From positions 49,866 through 113,865 of the forward strand of contig CALUTG010000001.1 in assembly GCA_944323615.1 (NCBI GenBank): a DNA stretch of 64,000 nucleotides. Reading direction: 5' to 3'. How positions within the stretch are numbered: the first letter of the stretch is position 1; every line of letters starts with the position of its first letter. The notes beneath the pieces were generated by a model. It was not told the origin of the DNA. It worked only from the letters and a program-made list of their open reading frames with translations, and did no database searches. Shown here piece by piece: positions 24,751-33,367 of the stretch. The DNA comes from Candidatus Gastranaerophilales bacterium (GTDB lineage: Bacteria; Cyanobacteriota; Vampirovibrionia; Gastranaerophilales; Gastranaerophilaceae). Made by a program: the position numbers and the translations under genes.

Positions 24751-26524
24751 TAGGAAATGATTCAATGAGTCCTTGTTGTATTTCTTTAACCTTACTTCTG
24801 GGGATTTTGTAAGGATATTTGGATTTTATTTTTTCCAGTTCTTTTTCGGTTATAATACCGGTTCGCAAGTCAATCGGCTCCGGTTCAATATTATAAACCG
24901 AGTAATAATCTTTAAACTTGTAGCTGCCTCCGTATAATTTATCTGATAAGACAATCCATTGATTTGGTATGTTTAGGGCATCTGCTGCAATCAGCCCATG
25001 CATTGCGGAAGATAATATAACCTCGCATTCAGAAATTTCTTTAAGGACTTTAATAGGATTATCCATTATATTTATAATTTTAGAGTTTGCAATATTAATA
25101 TTTTTAAGATGCTCTGATTCCATATCTACATAGTGGGGTATAATACCTGCTGAATATTTTTTGTCTGTGTTCTTAGTATCTATAAGCATAGAGGCTAGCA
25201 AGCCGGGATCTCCCAGTGCTATGCTTCCAAGTTTTTTCCCTAATATTTTTTCACCGCGTTTTTTACTTATTTCGCCCCTTAAGGCATAGATTTGTACACG
25301 TTTAAAAAATTCTTCTTTTTTGTTTTTATGTTTAGGCTCTTTTATAAAGCCGCTTCCCCATATTTTTAGTAATTTCCCTTTGAAAATCTTTTTTAAAGAA
25401 AAAGGCTTCCAGATAAATCCTTCTAGGATGCTTCCTATAGCAGACATTCCCGCTTTCTGTACTTTTTCGGCTCTTTGTATATTAATACCCATGAGTCTTT
25501 GTATGATGTATAAATTCAAATTATCTCCAAAGTTACTTCTGGCCGCAAAGTATGATAAGTATACATAAGGATAATCTATCGGGTAACTATTAAATACCAA
25601 AAAGTTTATAAGTTGCAGTATAAATATCAGTTTATCTTTCAGTGATAAATTTCTAAAATTTAGAATATTATAAGTAAAAATACAGTTATTTTCTTTTGCA
25701 AAATCGGATATTAATTTGTATTCTGAAGGTTGTTTTGCAAGCAAACATTTTTTTAGAATTTTATGATATTTGCCGAATGTGTATTTTGAGTATGCTGATA
25801 GGACTTTGAAGTTAATTTCTCCTGCCAGTAATGCGTAGAAATTCTTTGTCGTGGCATCCTTTGAGTTAAAAATACTATCAATATTTGTTCTATATCCCAG
25901 CATAGGTTCCGGAATGTAATATAATGGACCATATTTAAACATATAAGCTGTTAATGTTGAATCATTAAGGAATCTGTCGGGAAAATCCGGCGGGATTTCT
26001 CCTAAAAATATGTTTCTGAAGATACATTCATTGGAAGAAATATAAAAACGTTTTTTTAAGTATTCTTTAACTTCAATTATAGTATTTTCTTTACAGATTG
26101 GTTTGACAGGAGAACTTGTTCCATTTTTATTATCATAAATAACTCTGCTGTGTGCACAGCCAATCACTTCTTTGTTCATATCCAAAATATTGACCAATGT
26201 TTGGAACCTTGAATTATTGATGTAAAAATCATCTCCGTCAAGGAAACAAAAATATTCGCCTCCGGCATGTTTTAAAAGATTAAATCTGTTAATGGAAGCT
26301 TTTTCTATGGATATAGTATTCAGGTTTGAATTATCACATTTAAAAAGCTTAACAGGATATTCTTTTATAATTTTTTCGCTTTCCGGATCTTCCCCGTCTA
26401 AACCCACAAGGACTTCGTATTCAAAATCTGTTTTTTGATTAAAGATGCTGTTTAATGCGTCTCTTATAAATTCTTTTTGATTGCAAAAAGTTACCAGAAC
26501 GCTAAGTTTTAATTCCTTGTCCAT
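24683..26524 (-). CDS. Fusion of GT2 glycosyltransferase and polysaccharide pyruvyl transferase-like domain
   Basis: 613 residues. The N-terminal part (1-250) is a GT2 domain: LSVLVTFCNQ start, VLVGLDGEDPESE, and the metal-binding CFLDGDDFY (DxD-like) near residue 95. The C-terminal part (from about 310) resembles polysaccharide pyruvyl transferases: YFAARSNFGDNLN, an IWGSGFI block, YALRGEISKKRG, LGDPGLL, and SSAMHGLIAADAL, the usual signature of this family. It may make a glycan decorated with pyruvate or a related ketal, at the cytoplasmic side of the membrane. The last roughly 23 residues overlap the convergent DJ-1 gene and are Gln/Glu-rich. A single polypeptide with both activities is uncommon. 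Confidence 0.85.
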   Translation of the reverse strand: MDKELKLSVLVTFCNQKEFIRDALNSIFNQKTDFEYEVLVGLDGEDPESEKIIKEYPVKLFKCDNSNLNTISIEKASINRFNLLKHAGGEYFCFLDGDDFYINNSRFQTLVNILDMNKEVIGCAHSRVIYDNKNGTSSPVKPICKENTIIEVKEYLKKRFYISSNECIFRNIFLGEIPPDFPDRFLNDSTLTAYMFKYGPLYYIPEPMLGYRTNIDSIFNSKDATTKNFYALLAGEINFKVLSAYSKYTFGKYHKILKKCLLAKQPSEYKLISDFAKENNCIFTYNILNFRNLSLKDKLIFILQLINFLVFNSYPIDYPYVYLSYFAARSNFGDNLNLYIIQRLMGINIQRAEKVQKAGMSAIGSILEGFIWKPFSLKKIFKGKLLKIWGSGFIKEPKHKNKKEEFFKRVQIYALRGEISKKRGEKILGKKLGSIALGDPGLLASMLIDTKNTDKKYSAGIIPHYVDMESEHLKNINIANSKIINIMDNPIKVLKEISECEVILSSAMHGLIAADALNIPNQWIVLSDKLYGGSYKFKDYYSVYNIEPEPIDLRTGIITEKELEKIKSKYPYKIPRSKVKEIQQGLIESFPIKKGLQQLSQQAEEQTEDSVLL

Positions 26525-26676
26525 TATCCCTCTATAAATAGTGATATTTGATGCTGATTATTCTATGGATAATCTATAGATATTGTAGATGTGTTGATAT
26601 TTAATGTCAATATATTGTCAAAAAGGTGATATACTTGTTTGTTATTTTGTCCGCCGGCTCAAGTGATAATACATGT

Positions 26677-26997
26677 ATGAATGATTATAAAAAATTGCTA
26701 GGTTCTAAAATTAAAGAAATAAGACGTAATCGCTCTTACACGCAAGATTTCTTATCTGAGCGAATAGGCATAGATCCGAAACATTTGAGCAGGATTGAAT
26801 GCGGTAAAAATGCGCCCTCTCTGGATCTTTTGTTTAAGATTTGCAGCGTATTGAAAATTAATCCGGCGGTGCTCTTTGATGACAGCTTTTTTAAGAATAA
26901 GGAAGACCTTATAAATGATATTTCGGATATTTTGCATAATGAATCAGAGCACAATGTAAGGAAATTTTATAAAATTTTAATTAATTCATTAAATTAA
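26677..26997 (+). CDS. XRE-family transcriptional regulator
   Basis: 106 residues, a Cro/CI-type helix-turn-helix near the N-terminus: KLLGSKIKEIRRNRSYTQDF, then LSERIGIDPKHLSRIECGKN, then a hydrophobic LFKICSVLKINP helix. The rest is a short helical tail. The start is the ATG at 26677, where the domain begins; an AAGTGA site is about 10 bp upstream. An in-frame start at 26626 would add a non-conserved leader. Upstream, TGTCAATATATTGTCAA is a direct repeat that could be an operator. It stands alone between the divergent GT gene and the TPR gene. Confidence 0.85.
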   Translation: MNDYKKLLGSKIKEIRRNRSYTQDFLSERIGIDPKHLSRIECGKNAPSLDLLFKICSVLKINPAVLFDDSFFKNKEDLINDISDILHNESEHNVRKFYKILINSLN

Positions 26998-27100
26998 AAT
27001 AAACTATTCGGATGATTTACTTTGAAAAATATTAAAGAATATTTTTGCTTTGCCGAAGAGCTTAATATAGTTTTAGACATTAATTTTGCTCGGAGAATAT

Positions 27101-28750
27101 ATGACAGAACAGACAATTACCCCGATGTTAGCACCTGTATGTAGCGTGGATGGAATCTTAGAAGAGGCTCGTGCGGCGCACGAAAAATATTTGATAAAGC
27201 AGCAGGATTCGGATCTTGAGCATGCCATAGAGTGTTATATTGATGCAATTAAGATTAATCCGGGGTTATCAGAATCATATTACAGGCTTGCAAGTCTTTT
27301 GCTAATAAAAGGACAAATTACTGTTGAAGGAGCTCTTGAACAGTGTAAAACTGCGCTGACGCTTGAACCTGAAAATCCTAATGCACATATTTATACCGGT
27401 TATTTCCAGTGTTTGAACGGAAATTATGATGAAGCAGAAAAAGAGTTCTCTTATGCTATATCTCATTCCGGTAAAAATTCTGCCAGACCAAGATTGTTCC
27501 TGTCAAAGGTTTTATTGAACAGAATAAAAAATCACAATTCGTCTGTAAAAGACATGGTTAAGTTTTTATATTATTTCTTGTCCGGCAGTATGATGATTAT
27601 GTGGGATTGCCCTTCTATCAAGATGTTTTATAAATTTTTAGCAAATGATTTTTCTATAATGTCTTATAAAACCTTGGGTGAGACTTTTGAAAGGATGAAG
27701 TTATTCCCGTCTGCGTTGGAAGCTTATTCTAAAGGATTGGAAAAAACTTCTCAAGGGAATTTATTCTATCAGAAGATGGGTGATTTGTCTTTAGAATGCA
27801 ATGATATTGAAGCAAGTCTTGAGTTCTATAAAAAGGCACATGAAGTTGATCCTACTGATAGAGAAGTGTTAATTAAACTTGCAACTATAAATCAAACGTA
27901 TTTCCCTGAAAATCCGGATGAAACTATTGATTATTACAATACTTTACTGGAATTTGGAATAGATTTAGATAAAATTTATTATGAGCTAGGTCATTTATAT
28001 TTGGCTAAAGCCGATAAGATACATGCCGTATCTGCATTTAAGCTTGCTGAAGAAATGAACCCTGAAAATCCATACTACAATAATTCTCTTGCTTTTGCTT
28101 ATGTAAAAGCTGAACTTTATGATGATGCTATTGAATATTATCAAAAAGCTATTAAGTTAAATCCTGACTCCGAATGGACATCAATTGTATGTCATGCTCT
28201 CGGGGCAATTTATGCCGAAATAAAGGAAAACTTTGAGGCGGCAGAAGCAACTTTTAACGCGGGAATGGTTTTAGACCCTAAGAATGTTGATATTCAGCTT
28301 TCCTTAGGTGATTTATATATGGCAGAAAATGACCTCGATAAAGCTATTAAAACATATTGTGATGCAATAACAACTGACCCTCTCAACTATCTTACTTATG
28401 CTAAAGCAGGTTTAGCTCTCTGGGAAAAAGATTACCTTGAAGAATCCGTTGTAGCTTTTCATAAGTCTATAGAATTGAATCCTGATTTTGAAATTGCTCA
28501 GAATAATTTAGGCGTTGTTTATCTTGATGGTTTTGGCGATCCTAAAGAGTCCGTTGATTACTTTAAAACTGCTATAAACATTAATCCGAATTATACCCTT
28601 GCTTATTTCAACCTTGCAAGAGCGTATCAGGCTATAGGAGATAAACCTCTTGCTGCTGAATATTATCAAATGACATTGGATTTGAATAAAATTACCGAAG
28701 AATTGTCAGCAAAAGATATCAGAAAAAGACTCTACGACTTATTTGAGTAG
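27101..28750 (+). CDS. Tetratricopeptide repeat protein
   Basis: 549 residues of TPR repeats over most of the length, clear from about residue 35 on, for example ELYDDAIEYYQKAIKLNPDS near 350 and YLEESVVAFHKSIELNPDFE near 450. The spacing shows roughly twelve repeats, with a less regular stretch around residues 150-210. It is cytoplasmic, with no signal peptide. The start is the ATG at 27101 behind a GGAG site; a TTG at 27086 is less likely. The 3' end overlaps tlyA by 12 bp. An AT-only hairpin lies at about 27025-27046 upstream. Function cannot be read from the repeats. Confidence 0.85.
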   Translation: MTEQTITPMLAPVCSVDGILEEARAAHEKYLIKQQDSDLEHAIECYIDAIKINPGLSESYYRLASLLLIKGQITVEGALEQCKTALTLEPENPNAHIYTGYFQCLNGNYDEAEKEFSYAISHSGKNSARPRLFLSKVLLNRIKNHNSSVKDMVKFLYYFLSGSMMIMWDCPSIKMFYKFLANDFSIMSYKTLGETFERMKLFPSALEAYSKGLEKTSQGNLFYQKMGDLSLECNDIEASLEFYKKAHEVDPTDREVLIKLATINQTYFPENPDETIDYYNTLLEFGIDLDKIYYELGHLYLAKADKIHAVSAFKLAEEMNPENPYYNNSLAFAYVKAELYDDAIEYYQKAIKLNPDSEWTSIVCHALGAIYAEIKENFEAAEATFNAGMVLDPKNVDIQLSLGDLYMAENDLDKAIKTYCDAITTDPLNYLTYAKAGLALWEKDYLEESVVAFHKSIELNPDFEIAQNNLGVVYLDGFGDPKESVDYFKTAININPNYTLAYFNLARAYQAIGDKPLAAEYYQMTLDLNKITEELSAKDIRKRLYDLFE

Positions 28751-29554
28751 ATTTGTGTGGGCTGTCTCCACAATTTCTTCAATCGGGGGTAAATTTTCAT
28801 CTTCCTTTCGAGTGGAAAACCATATCAAATACTCAATATTTCCGGCAGGGCCTTTTATTGAGGAGTAGGTGAGTCCTTTTATTGTGTAGTCTAATGATTT
28901 AACGCAGTCAATGACTTCCTGAATGACTCTTTGATGAACTTTTTTATCTCTTACGACTCCGCCTTTTTCCACAAAATCTTTTCCTGCTTCAAACTGAGGC
29001 TTTATAAGGCAAATCATTTCATGGAACTCAGGTTTAAGAAGCGTTTTTAGATTTGGGATAACTTTTGTAAGAGAAATAAAAGATAAATCAGAAACCAGAA
29101 GATCTGCGATTTCTTCTCCTTCAGAGTAAATATCTTCCAAAGAGCAAATTCTAAGATTAGTTTTTTCTATTGTTTTAACCTGTTTAGAGCTCCTAATCTT
29201 CCAGTCAATTTGTCCGTAACCTACATCTACCGCATAAACAAACTTTGCGCCATGCTGGAGCAAGCAGTCCGTAAATCCTCCGGTTGAGGCTCCTGCATCC
29301 AGACAAATTCTATCGCTTACTTCTACATCAAATGCTTCCAGAGCTTTTTGGAGTTTAAATCCCCCTCTGGAGACATAAGGCATAGATTTTATCTGAAAAT
29401 CGTATTCTTTTGAAGGATCAATCTGATATCCGGCTTTTGTAATGACTTCTGTTCCTATCATTACATTTCCTGCCAGAATAGCAGCAGATGCTTTACTTTT
29501 ATTTTCAAAATATCCTAAATCAACAAGAATTTTATCTAAACGTTCTTTTTTCAT
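28739..29554 (-). CDS. tlyA: TlyA-type rRNA 2'-O-methyltransferase
   Basis: 271 residues. An N-terminal S4 RNA-binding domain (ERLDKILVDLGYFENKSKA) is followed by an FtsJ-like Rossmann fold with the SAM site DAGASTGGFTDCLLQ near residue 87. The catalytic K-D-K-type set is suggested by the conserved DLSF and IKPQFEAG blocks. TlyA methylates 16S and 23S rRNA and is often misnamed hemolysin A. It is the last gene of a minus run PfkB kinase - nuclease - tatD - tlyA; its ATG overlaps the tatD stop by 4 bp. Confidence 0.92.
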   Translation of the reverse strand: MKKERLDKILVDLGYFENKSKASAAILAGNVMIGTEVITKAGYQIDPSKEYDFQIKSMPYVSRGGFKLQKALEAFDVEVSDRICLDAGASTGGFTDCLLQHGAKFVYAVDVGYGQIDWKIRSSKQVKTIEKTNLRICSLEDIYSEGEEIADLLVSDLSFISLTKVIPNLKTLLKPEFHEMICLIKPQFEAGKDFVEKGGVVRDKKVHQRVIQEVIDCVKSLDYTIKGLTYSSIKGPAGNIEYLIWFSTRKEDENLPPIEEIVETAHTNLLK

Positions 29555-30315
29555 ATATTAAAGAATCTTTCTGCATTAGCGGTAGTAATCTCAACCAGCT
29601 CCTCATAAGGCATTTGTCTGATGGCGGCAATTTCTTGGGCTACGTATTTAACAAAAGCAGGCTTATTAGGCGTTCCTCTATATGGTACCGGAGTCAGATA
29701 AGGGGAATCTGTTTCCAGCACAAGTTTATCGAGAGGAACTTCTTTTGCTACATCCTTCATTTTGACAGCGTTTTTGAAGGTTACAACACCTCCAAGAGCA
29801 ATATGCCAGCCTTGTTTTACGCATTCCCTCATAAATTCAGCGCTGCCTGAAAAACAATGGAATAAAACTTTTCCGCCCTTATCTGTTTCTTTCAGAATAT
29901 CAAATGTGTCTTTGTGGGCTTCTCTATCATGTACTACAATCGGAAGAGACATTTTGTTTGCAAACAGGATTTGCTTTCTGAAAACTTCTTTTTGTAAATC
30001 TGCAAAACTCTTATCCCAATAATAGTCTAAACCAATTTCCCCTATCGCTTTTATTTTGGAATCCTTACAGATTCCTTCCATTCTTTTTTCAAGTTCAGGA
30101 GTATATGTTTTGGCTTCTGATGGATAAATCCCGGTCATTGCGTATATATTTTCATTTGAATGCGCTATTTCTAGTATTTTATCAAAAGTTTTTTCTTCAA
30201 CAGATGGGATGATAACTTTTTTTACCCCGTTTTCGTGCATCTCCTGCAAGATTTCATCAACGGGTTGTTCAATCATATCAATATGAGCATGGGTATCAAT
30301 AAGGTAGTTTTTCAT
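29551..30315 (-). CDS. tatD: TatD-family metal-dependent DNase
   Basis: 254 residues, a TIM-barrel hydrolase of the amidohydrolase type. Metal-ligand motifs are intact: DTHAHIDM at the start, GEIGLDYYW near residue 95, VVHDREA near 130, the CFSGSAEF block, and LETDSPYL near 205. The family acts as 3'-5' exonuclease on DNA and in proofreading of D-aminoacyl-tRNA in some members. It overlaps tlyA by 4 bp and lies 12 bp after the nuclease gene. Confidence 0.95.
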   Translation of the reverse strand: MKNYLIDTHAHIDMIEQPVDEILQEMHENGVKKVIIPSVEEKTFDKILEIAHSNENIYAMTGIYPSEAKTYTPELEKRMEGICKDSKIKAIGEIGLDYYWDKSFADLQKEVFRKQILFANKMSLPIVVHDREAHKDTFDILKETDKGGKVLFHCFSGSAEFMRECVKQGWHIALGGVVTFKNAVKMKDVAKEVPLDKLVLETDSPYLTPVPYRGTPNKPAFVKYVAQEIAAIRQMPYEELVEITTANAERFFNI

Positions 30316-30327
30316 AACCTCATTATA

Positions 30328-30951
30328 TCAGTAACAAATTATTTTGTACTCGCAAGGGCAAAACTCTTGTTTTTTATGATAATCTTCATGCTCAATTTTT
30401 TCCGTAATTTTAGCGAGCTTTTCTTCGTACTCTTTTGTAAGTTCCGGAGTAAGTTCTATAACGAATTCTTTTTTATTCTTTAAATCGATGTATACAAATG
30501 TGACATTATCCGTTTTAAAGAATTTTTGTACTGAAAGAAGGTAAATCATTGTTTGATAATCATACTTAGCATTTTTAGGAATTGAGCCTGTTTTGTAGTC
30601 CAAAATATAGTACTTATCTCCGTCTTTTACCAGAGCATCTAACCTGCCGCCGAAGAAATGGTTTCCTATTCTTGCTGTCAGATTATATTCTGTTTCTACG
30701 GTTTCATACTTAAAGTAATTTACCCCTTTTAAGTATTCCCATACTTCTTTTTCTCTTTCGTTTAGAGAAGCTTCCATACGGTCAATATTTTCGTTTCTTA
30801 AATAATAAGAAGCAAGTGCGTGAATATTTTTACCAAACTCAAATATTTCATCGTTAACCGGCATAGAGATATTTTTTACATACCTAAAATAGAACTTTTT
30901 AGGACAAAGTTCAAATGTTTTTAGCATATTTGGAGAAAAAGACTGGAACAT
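30328..30951 (-). CDS. PD-(D/E)XK nuclease, Cas4/RecB-like, with possible Fe-S site
   Basis: 207 residues, close to a stand-alone Cas4/RecB nuclease domain. The core motifs are GGRLDALVKDGDKYYILDYKTG (reported in two parts: GGRLDAL and LDYKTG), with an early Gln-like motif YDYQTMIYL. Four cysteines suit an iron-sulfur cluster: Cys17 in ELCPKKF and three at the C-terminus in CPCEYKIIC. There is no CRISPR locus nearby, so it is probably a DNA repair nuclease. It is cotranscribed with tatD and the PfkB kinase, each gap below 15 bp. Confidence 0.85.
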   Translation of the reverse strand: MFQSFSPNMLKTFELCPKKFYFRYVKNISMPVNDEIFEFGKNIHALASYYLRNENIDRMEASLNEREKEVWEYLKGVNYFKYETVETEYNLTARIGNHFFGGRLDALVKDGDKYYILDYKTGSIPKNAKYDYQTMIYLLSVQKFFKTDNVTFVYIDLKNKKEFVIELTPELTKEYEEKLAKITEKIEHEDYHKKQEFCPCEYKIICY

Positions 30952-30954
30952 AAA

Positions 30955-31998
30955 TTATCCTAATAAATATGTATAATCAGGTTTAGCATTTAACTTTTCT
31001 TCGATTTCTTCAAATGTCAACAGCCCTTCCGTAGCACCGAATTTTGATACAACAGAAGAAGAATTGACAGAAGCGTACATAAGTGATTTACCAATATCAA
31101 GTCTTGTTTTGCCGAGTGCGGCGCAGAAAGTAGAGGCGAACGAATCTCCGGCTCCAAGAGTTGATACAACTTCTGAAGGGTAAGGTTCGCAGAAATAGAA
31201 CTGTCTTCCATCATACGCGTATGCGCCTTTCCCGCCGTCTGTTATAACTATTATTTGATAGTCTTTGACCTTCAGTGTCTTAAGCATGTCTTTAATATCA
31301 ACATGAATTAAATCATGTGAAAATTTTTCTGTCTTGGTATCAGGTCTTACTTTTATTCCTGTAGCCATAGAGGCTTCTTCTTTGTTCATAACAACTATAT
31401 GAGCAGAAGATAGAATCTTTTTAATATGTTCAAACCCTCGTTTTAAACTTGTAGATCCGGCGTTAAAGCATATTTTTGTATTGTGTTTGTGGGCATATTC
31501 TACAAGAGGTTCCAAAACTTTGTTTGATTCTCCGTTAAGAGGGGCTATGTATAAGAATTCGGCATCCTTAATTGCATCAAAATTTATTTCTTCTTTTAAA
31601 ATATTAGCGTTTGCACCTCTATGCGCAAGAACGGTTCTATCTCCCTGGAAACTTACAAGTATTATAGAAAATCCTGTGGAAGTATCGTCTTTTTGAATAA
31701 TATTATCAAGCTTTACATTTTGGGTTTTAAAAAACTCTAATATTCCTTCAGAGTAAATATCTTTCCCTATTTTAAATATAGCTGATGTCTCAAATCCTAG
31801 GTGCCCAAAGTTGCATGCGGTATTAATGCCGCCGCCGCCGACTTTTGAAGAGAATGTAGTAATATCAATTTTTGCTCCGTACGGATAGCTCATAAAGTCT
31901 GAACTGTGTTCTTTTGTAAAAACAGAAACTATATTAGCTTCATCACACTCTACAAAAACATCCATAGTAGCACTTCCTATCGTAATAACTTTAGTCAT
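30955..31998 (-). CDS. PfkB-family carbohydrate kinase
   Basis: 347 residues. Ribokinase-like fold with the N-terminal SATMDVFVECDE segment, GGGGINTACNFGHLG substrate motif near residue 55, and the C-terminal anion hole/catalytic base GAGDSFAS near residue 283. The phosphorylated sugar or nucleoside cannot be named from these motifs. The start is an ATG at 31998 with a GGAGGG site. It is the first gene of the four-gene minus operon ending in tlyA. Confidence 0.92.
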   Translation of the reverse strand: MTKVITIGSATMDVFVECDEANIVSVFTKEHSSDFMSYPYGAKIDITTFSSKVGGGGINTACNFGHLGFETSAIFKIGKDIYSEGILEFFKTQNVKLDNIIQKDDTSTGFSIILVSFQGDRTVLAHRGANANILKEEINFDAIKDAEFLYIAPLNGESNKVLEPLVEYAHKHNTKICFNAGSTSLKRGFEHIKKILSSAHIVVMNKEEASMATGIKVRPDTKTEKFSHDLIHVDIKDMLKTLKVKDYQIIVITDGGKGAYAYDGRQFYFCEPYPSEVVSTLGAGDSFASTFCAALGKTRLDIGKSLMYASVNSSSVVSKFGATEGLLTFEEIEEKLNAKPDYTYLLG

Positions 31999-32264
31999 TT
32001 TATTCCCTCCAATATATTAATTTTATTCTATTATAAAAATGAGTATAAATTTTAATGTAAATAAATGTAAAAATATGAAATTGTCATGGTGTAATTTTTA
32101 TAGAGTTAATCTATAATGTTTGTATACAAGGGTATGTGAGAAATATATAAGCTTTGTAGAAAAGAGAGTTAGTTTTTTGCTGCAGCAAGTATATTTCAGC
32201 AGATATTTTTGATTAAGGGATTTATAAAAAGGAACAAAGAGCACTTGTTCAGAAAGGTTGAAAG

Positions 32265-33254
32265 ATGGCTCTTACAATTAACACAAACATTTCGTCTTTA
32301 ATTGCACAAAGGAACTTAAACAGTGCAACAAACTCTTTAAACACTGCTATTGAAAGAATGACAACCGGCTATAAGATTAATCACGCATCAGATGATGCAG
32401 CCGGTTATTCTATTGCTAACTTGTGGGAAACACAGTTAGGTTCTTTGGATGTTGCTGCAGATAACGCTGCTACCGGATCTGACTTGTTAACTACAGCAGA
32501 GGAAACGTATTCACTACTTACGAGCCATTTACAACGTGTAAGAGACCTTACAGAACAAGCAGCTAACGGAACTTATGGTTCAGCTTCATTAAAAGCTATT
32601 CAATCAGAAATTAGCGCCAGATTACAGGAAGTTAATCGTATTGCTGCAAATGCTGAATTCAATGGTATTAAATTAATGGCATATAATATGGATGGACAAG
32701 GAAATGAATCTGTGGGTATTACAGCAGCCGGTATTAACCTTCAGGTTGGGCTTTATGCAGATGAAAACAGTATTATAAATCTTAATGTTGAATTATTCTC
32801 TAATGCAAGCTTAAGCGGCTTGTTTAAGGACATGACCGGTTTGGATGCTTTAATGACAAGTGCTGGCGGTGATGTATCAGCATTAGGCGATGCAGAGAAT
32901 ATTGAGGCTTTTGCTGCTGCTTGTGCGGGTTTGGTTTATGATGCCGGAGACTTTACTCTTCAAACAGACCCGGATTCTGGGGCAAAAGAAATGTTGGCTT
33001 ATCTGGATGATGCAATTGATGTAATTTCAGATAGAGTAACTAAAATTGGTGCAGTTCAAAACCGAGTAGAATCTGCTATAACAGCTCTTGATGTTCAGTC
33101 TCAGAACCTGACTTCATCACTTTCCACATTGAAAGATGCTGATGTAGCGGAAGAATCATCTAATTATATTCAGGCACAGATATTGCAGCAGGCTTCTGCA
33201 ACACTTCTTGCAACTGCCAACCAGCTGCCTAGTATCGCATTGAACTTGATATAA
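32265..33254 (+). CDS. fliC: Flagellin
   Basis: 329 residues, the filament subunit. The N-terminal D0/D1 region is canonical (INTNISSLIAQRNL, ERMTTGYKINHASDDAAGY, AEETYSLLTSHLQRVRDL, EFNGIKLM), and the C-terminal D1/D0 has RVTKIGAVQNRVE, LKDADVAEESSNYIQ and QASATLLATANQLPS. The centre is short (about 140-235). No other flagellar gene is adjacent and it is monocistronic, closed by its own terminator. The leader is long: a TATAAT at 32112-32117 would give about 140 nt of untranslated RNA, including the palindrome TTGCTGCAGCAA at 32177-32188. A partial shared-class element (32056-32082) lies upstream but with altered spacing. Confidence 0.97.
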   Translation: MALTINTNISSLIAQRNLNSATNSLNTAIERMTTGYKINHASDDAAGYSIANLWETQLGSLDVAADNAATGSDLLTTAEETYSLLTSHLQRVRDLTEQAANGTYGSASLKAIQSEISARLQEVNRIAANAEFNGIKLMAYNMDGQGNESVGITAAGINLQVGLYADENSIINLNVELFSNASLSGLFKDMTGLDALMTSAGGDVSALGDAENIEAFAAACAGLVYDAGDFTLQTDPDSGAKEMLAYLDDAIDVISDRVTKIGAVQNRVESAITALDVQSQNLTSSLSTLKDADVAEESSNYIQAQILQQASATLLATANQLPSIALNLI

Positions 33255-33303
33255 TTTTTAATAGAGTTTAATTTGTTGTTGATTGGGATATGTACTTATA
33301 TGT

Positions 33304-33330
33304 GGGCTTGATTTATCAAGCCCTTTTATT
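33304..33330 (+). terminator. Intrinsic terminator of flagellin
   Basis: Stem GGGCTTGAT with ATCAAGCCC (9 bp), tight loop, then TTTTATTTT. It lies 50 bp after the flagellin stop. Confidence 0.85.
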
Positions 33331-33352
33331 TTCTTAAATTACTCTTATTTTA

Positions 33353-33361
33353 TGGTATAAT
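33353..33361 (+). promoter_or_regulatory. Extended -10 promoter directly before the PurD-like gene
   Basis: TGGTATAAT ends six bases before the ATG at 33368. Transcription would begin at or near the start codon, giving a leaderless mRNA. No convincing -35 is visible. Confidence 0.5.
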
Positions 33362-33367
33362 TAACCT

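Noticed and set aside
26626..26676. Upstream in-frame extension of the XRE gene
   Set aside because: The added 17 residues are not part of the domain and lack a better ribosome site than the ATG at 26677.
30328..30951. The Cas4-like nuclease was considered as a CRISPR component
   Set aside because: No other cas genes or array are in the window and it is in an operon with tatD and a PfkB kinase.
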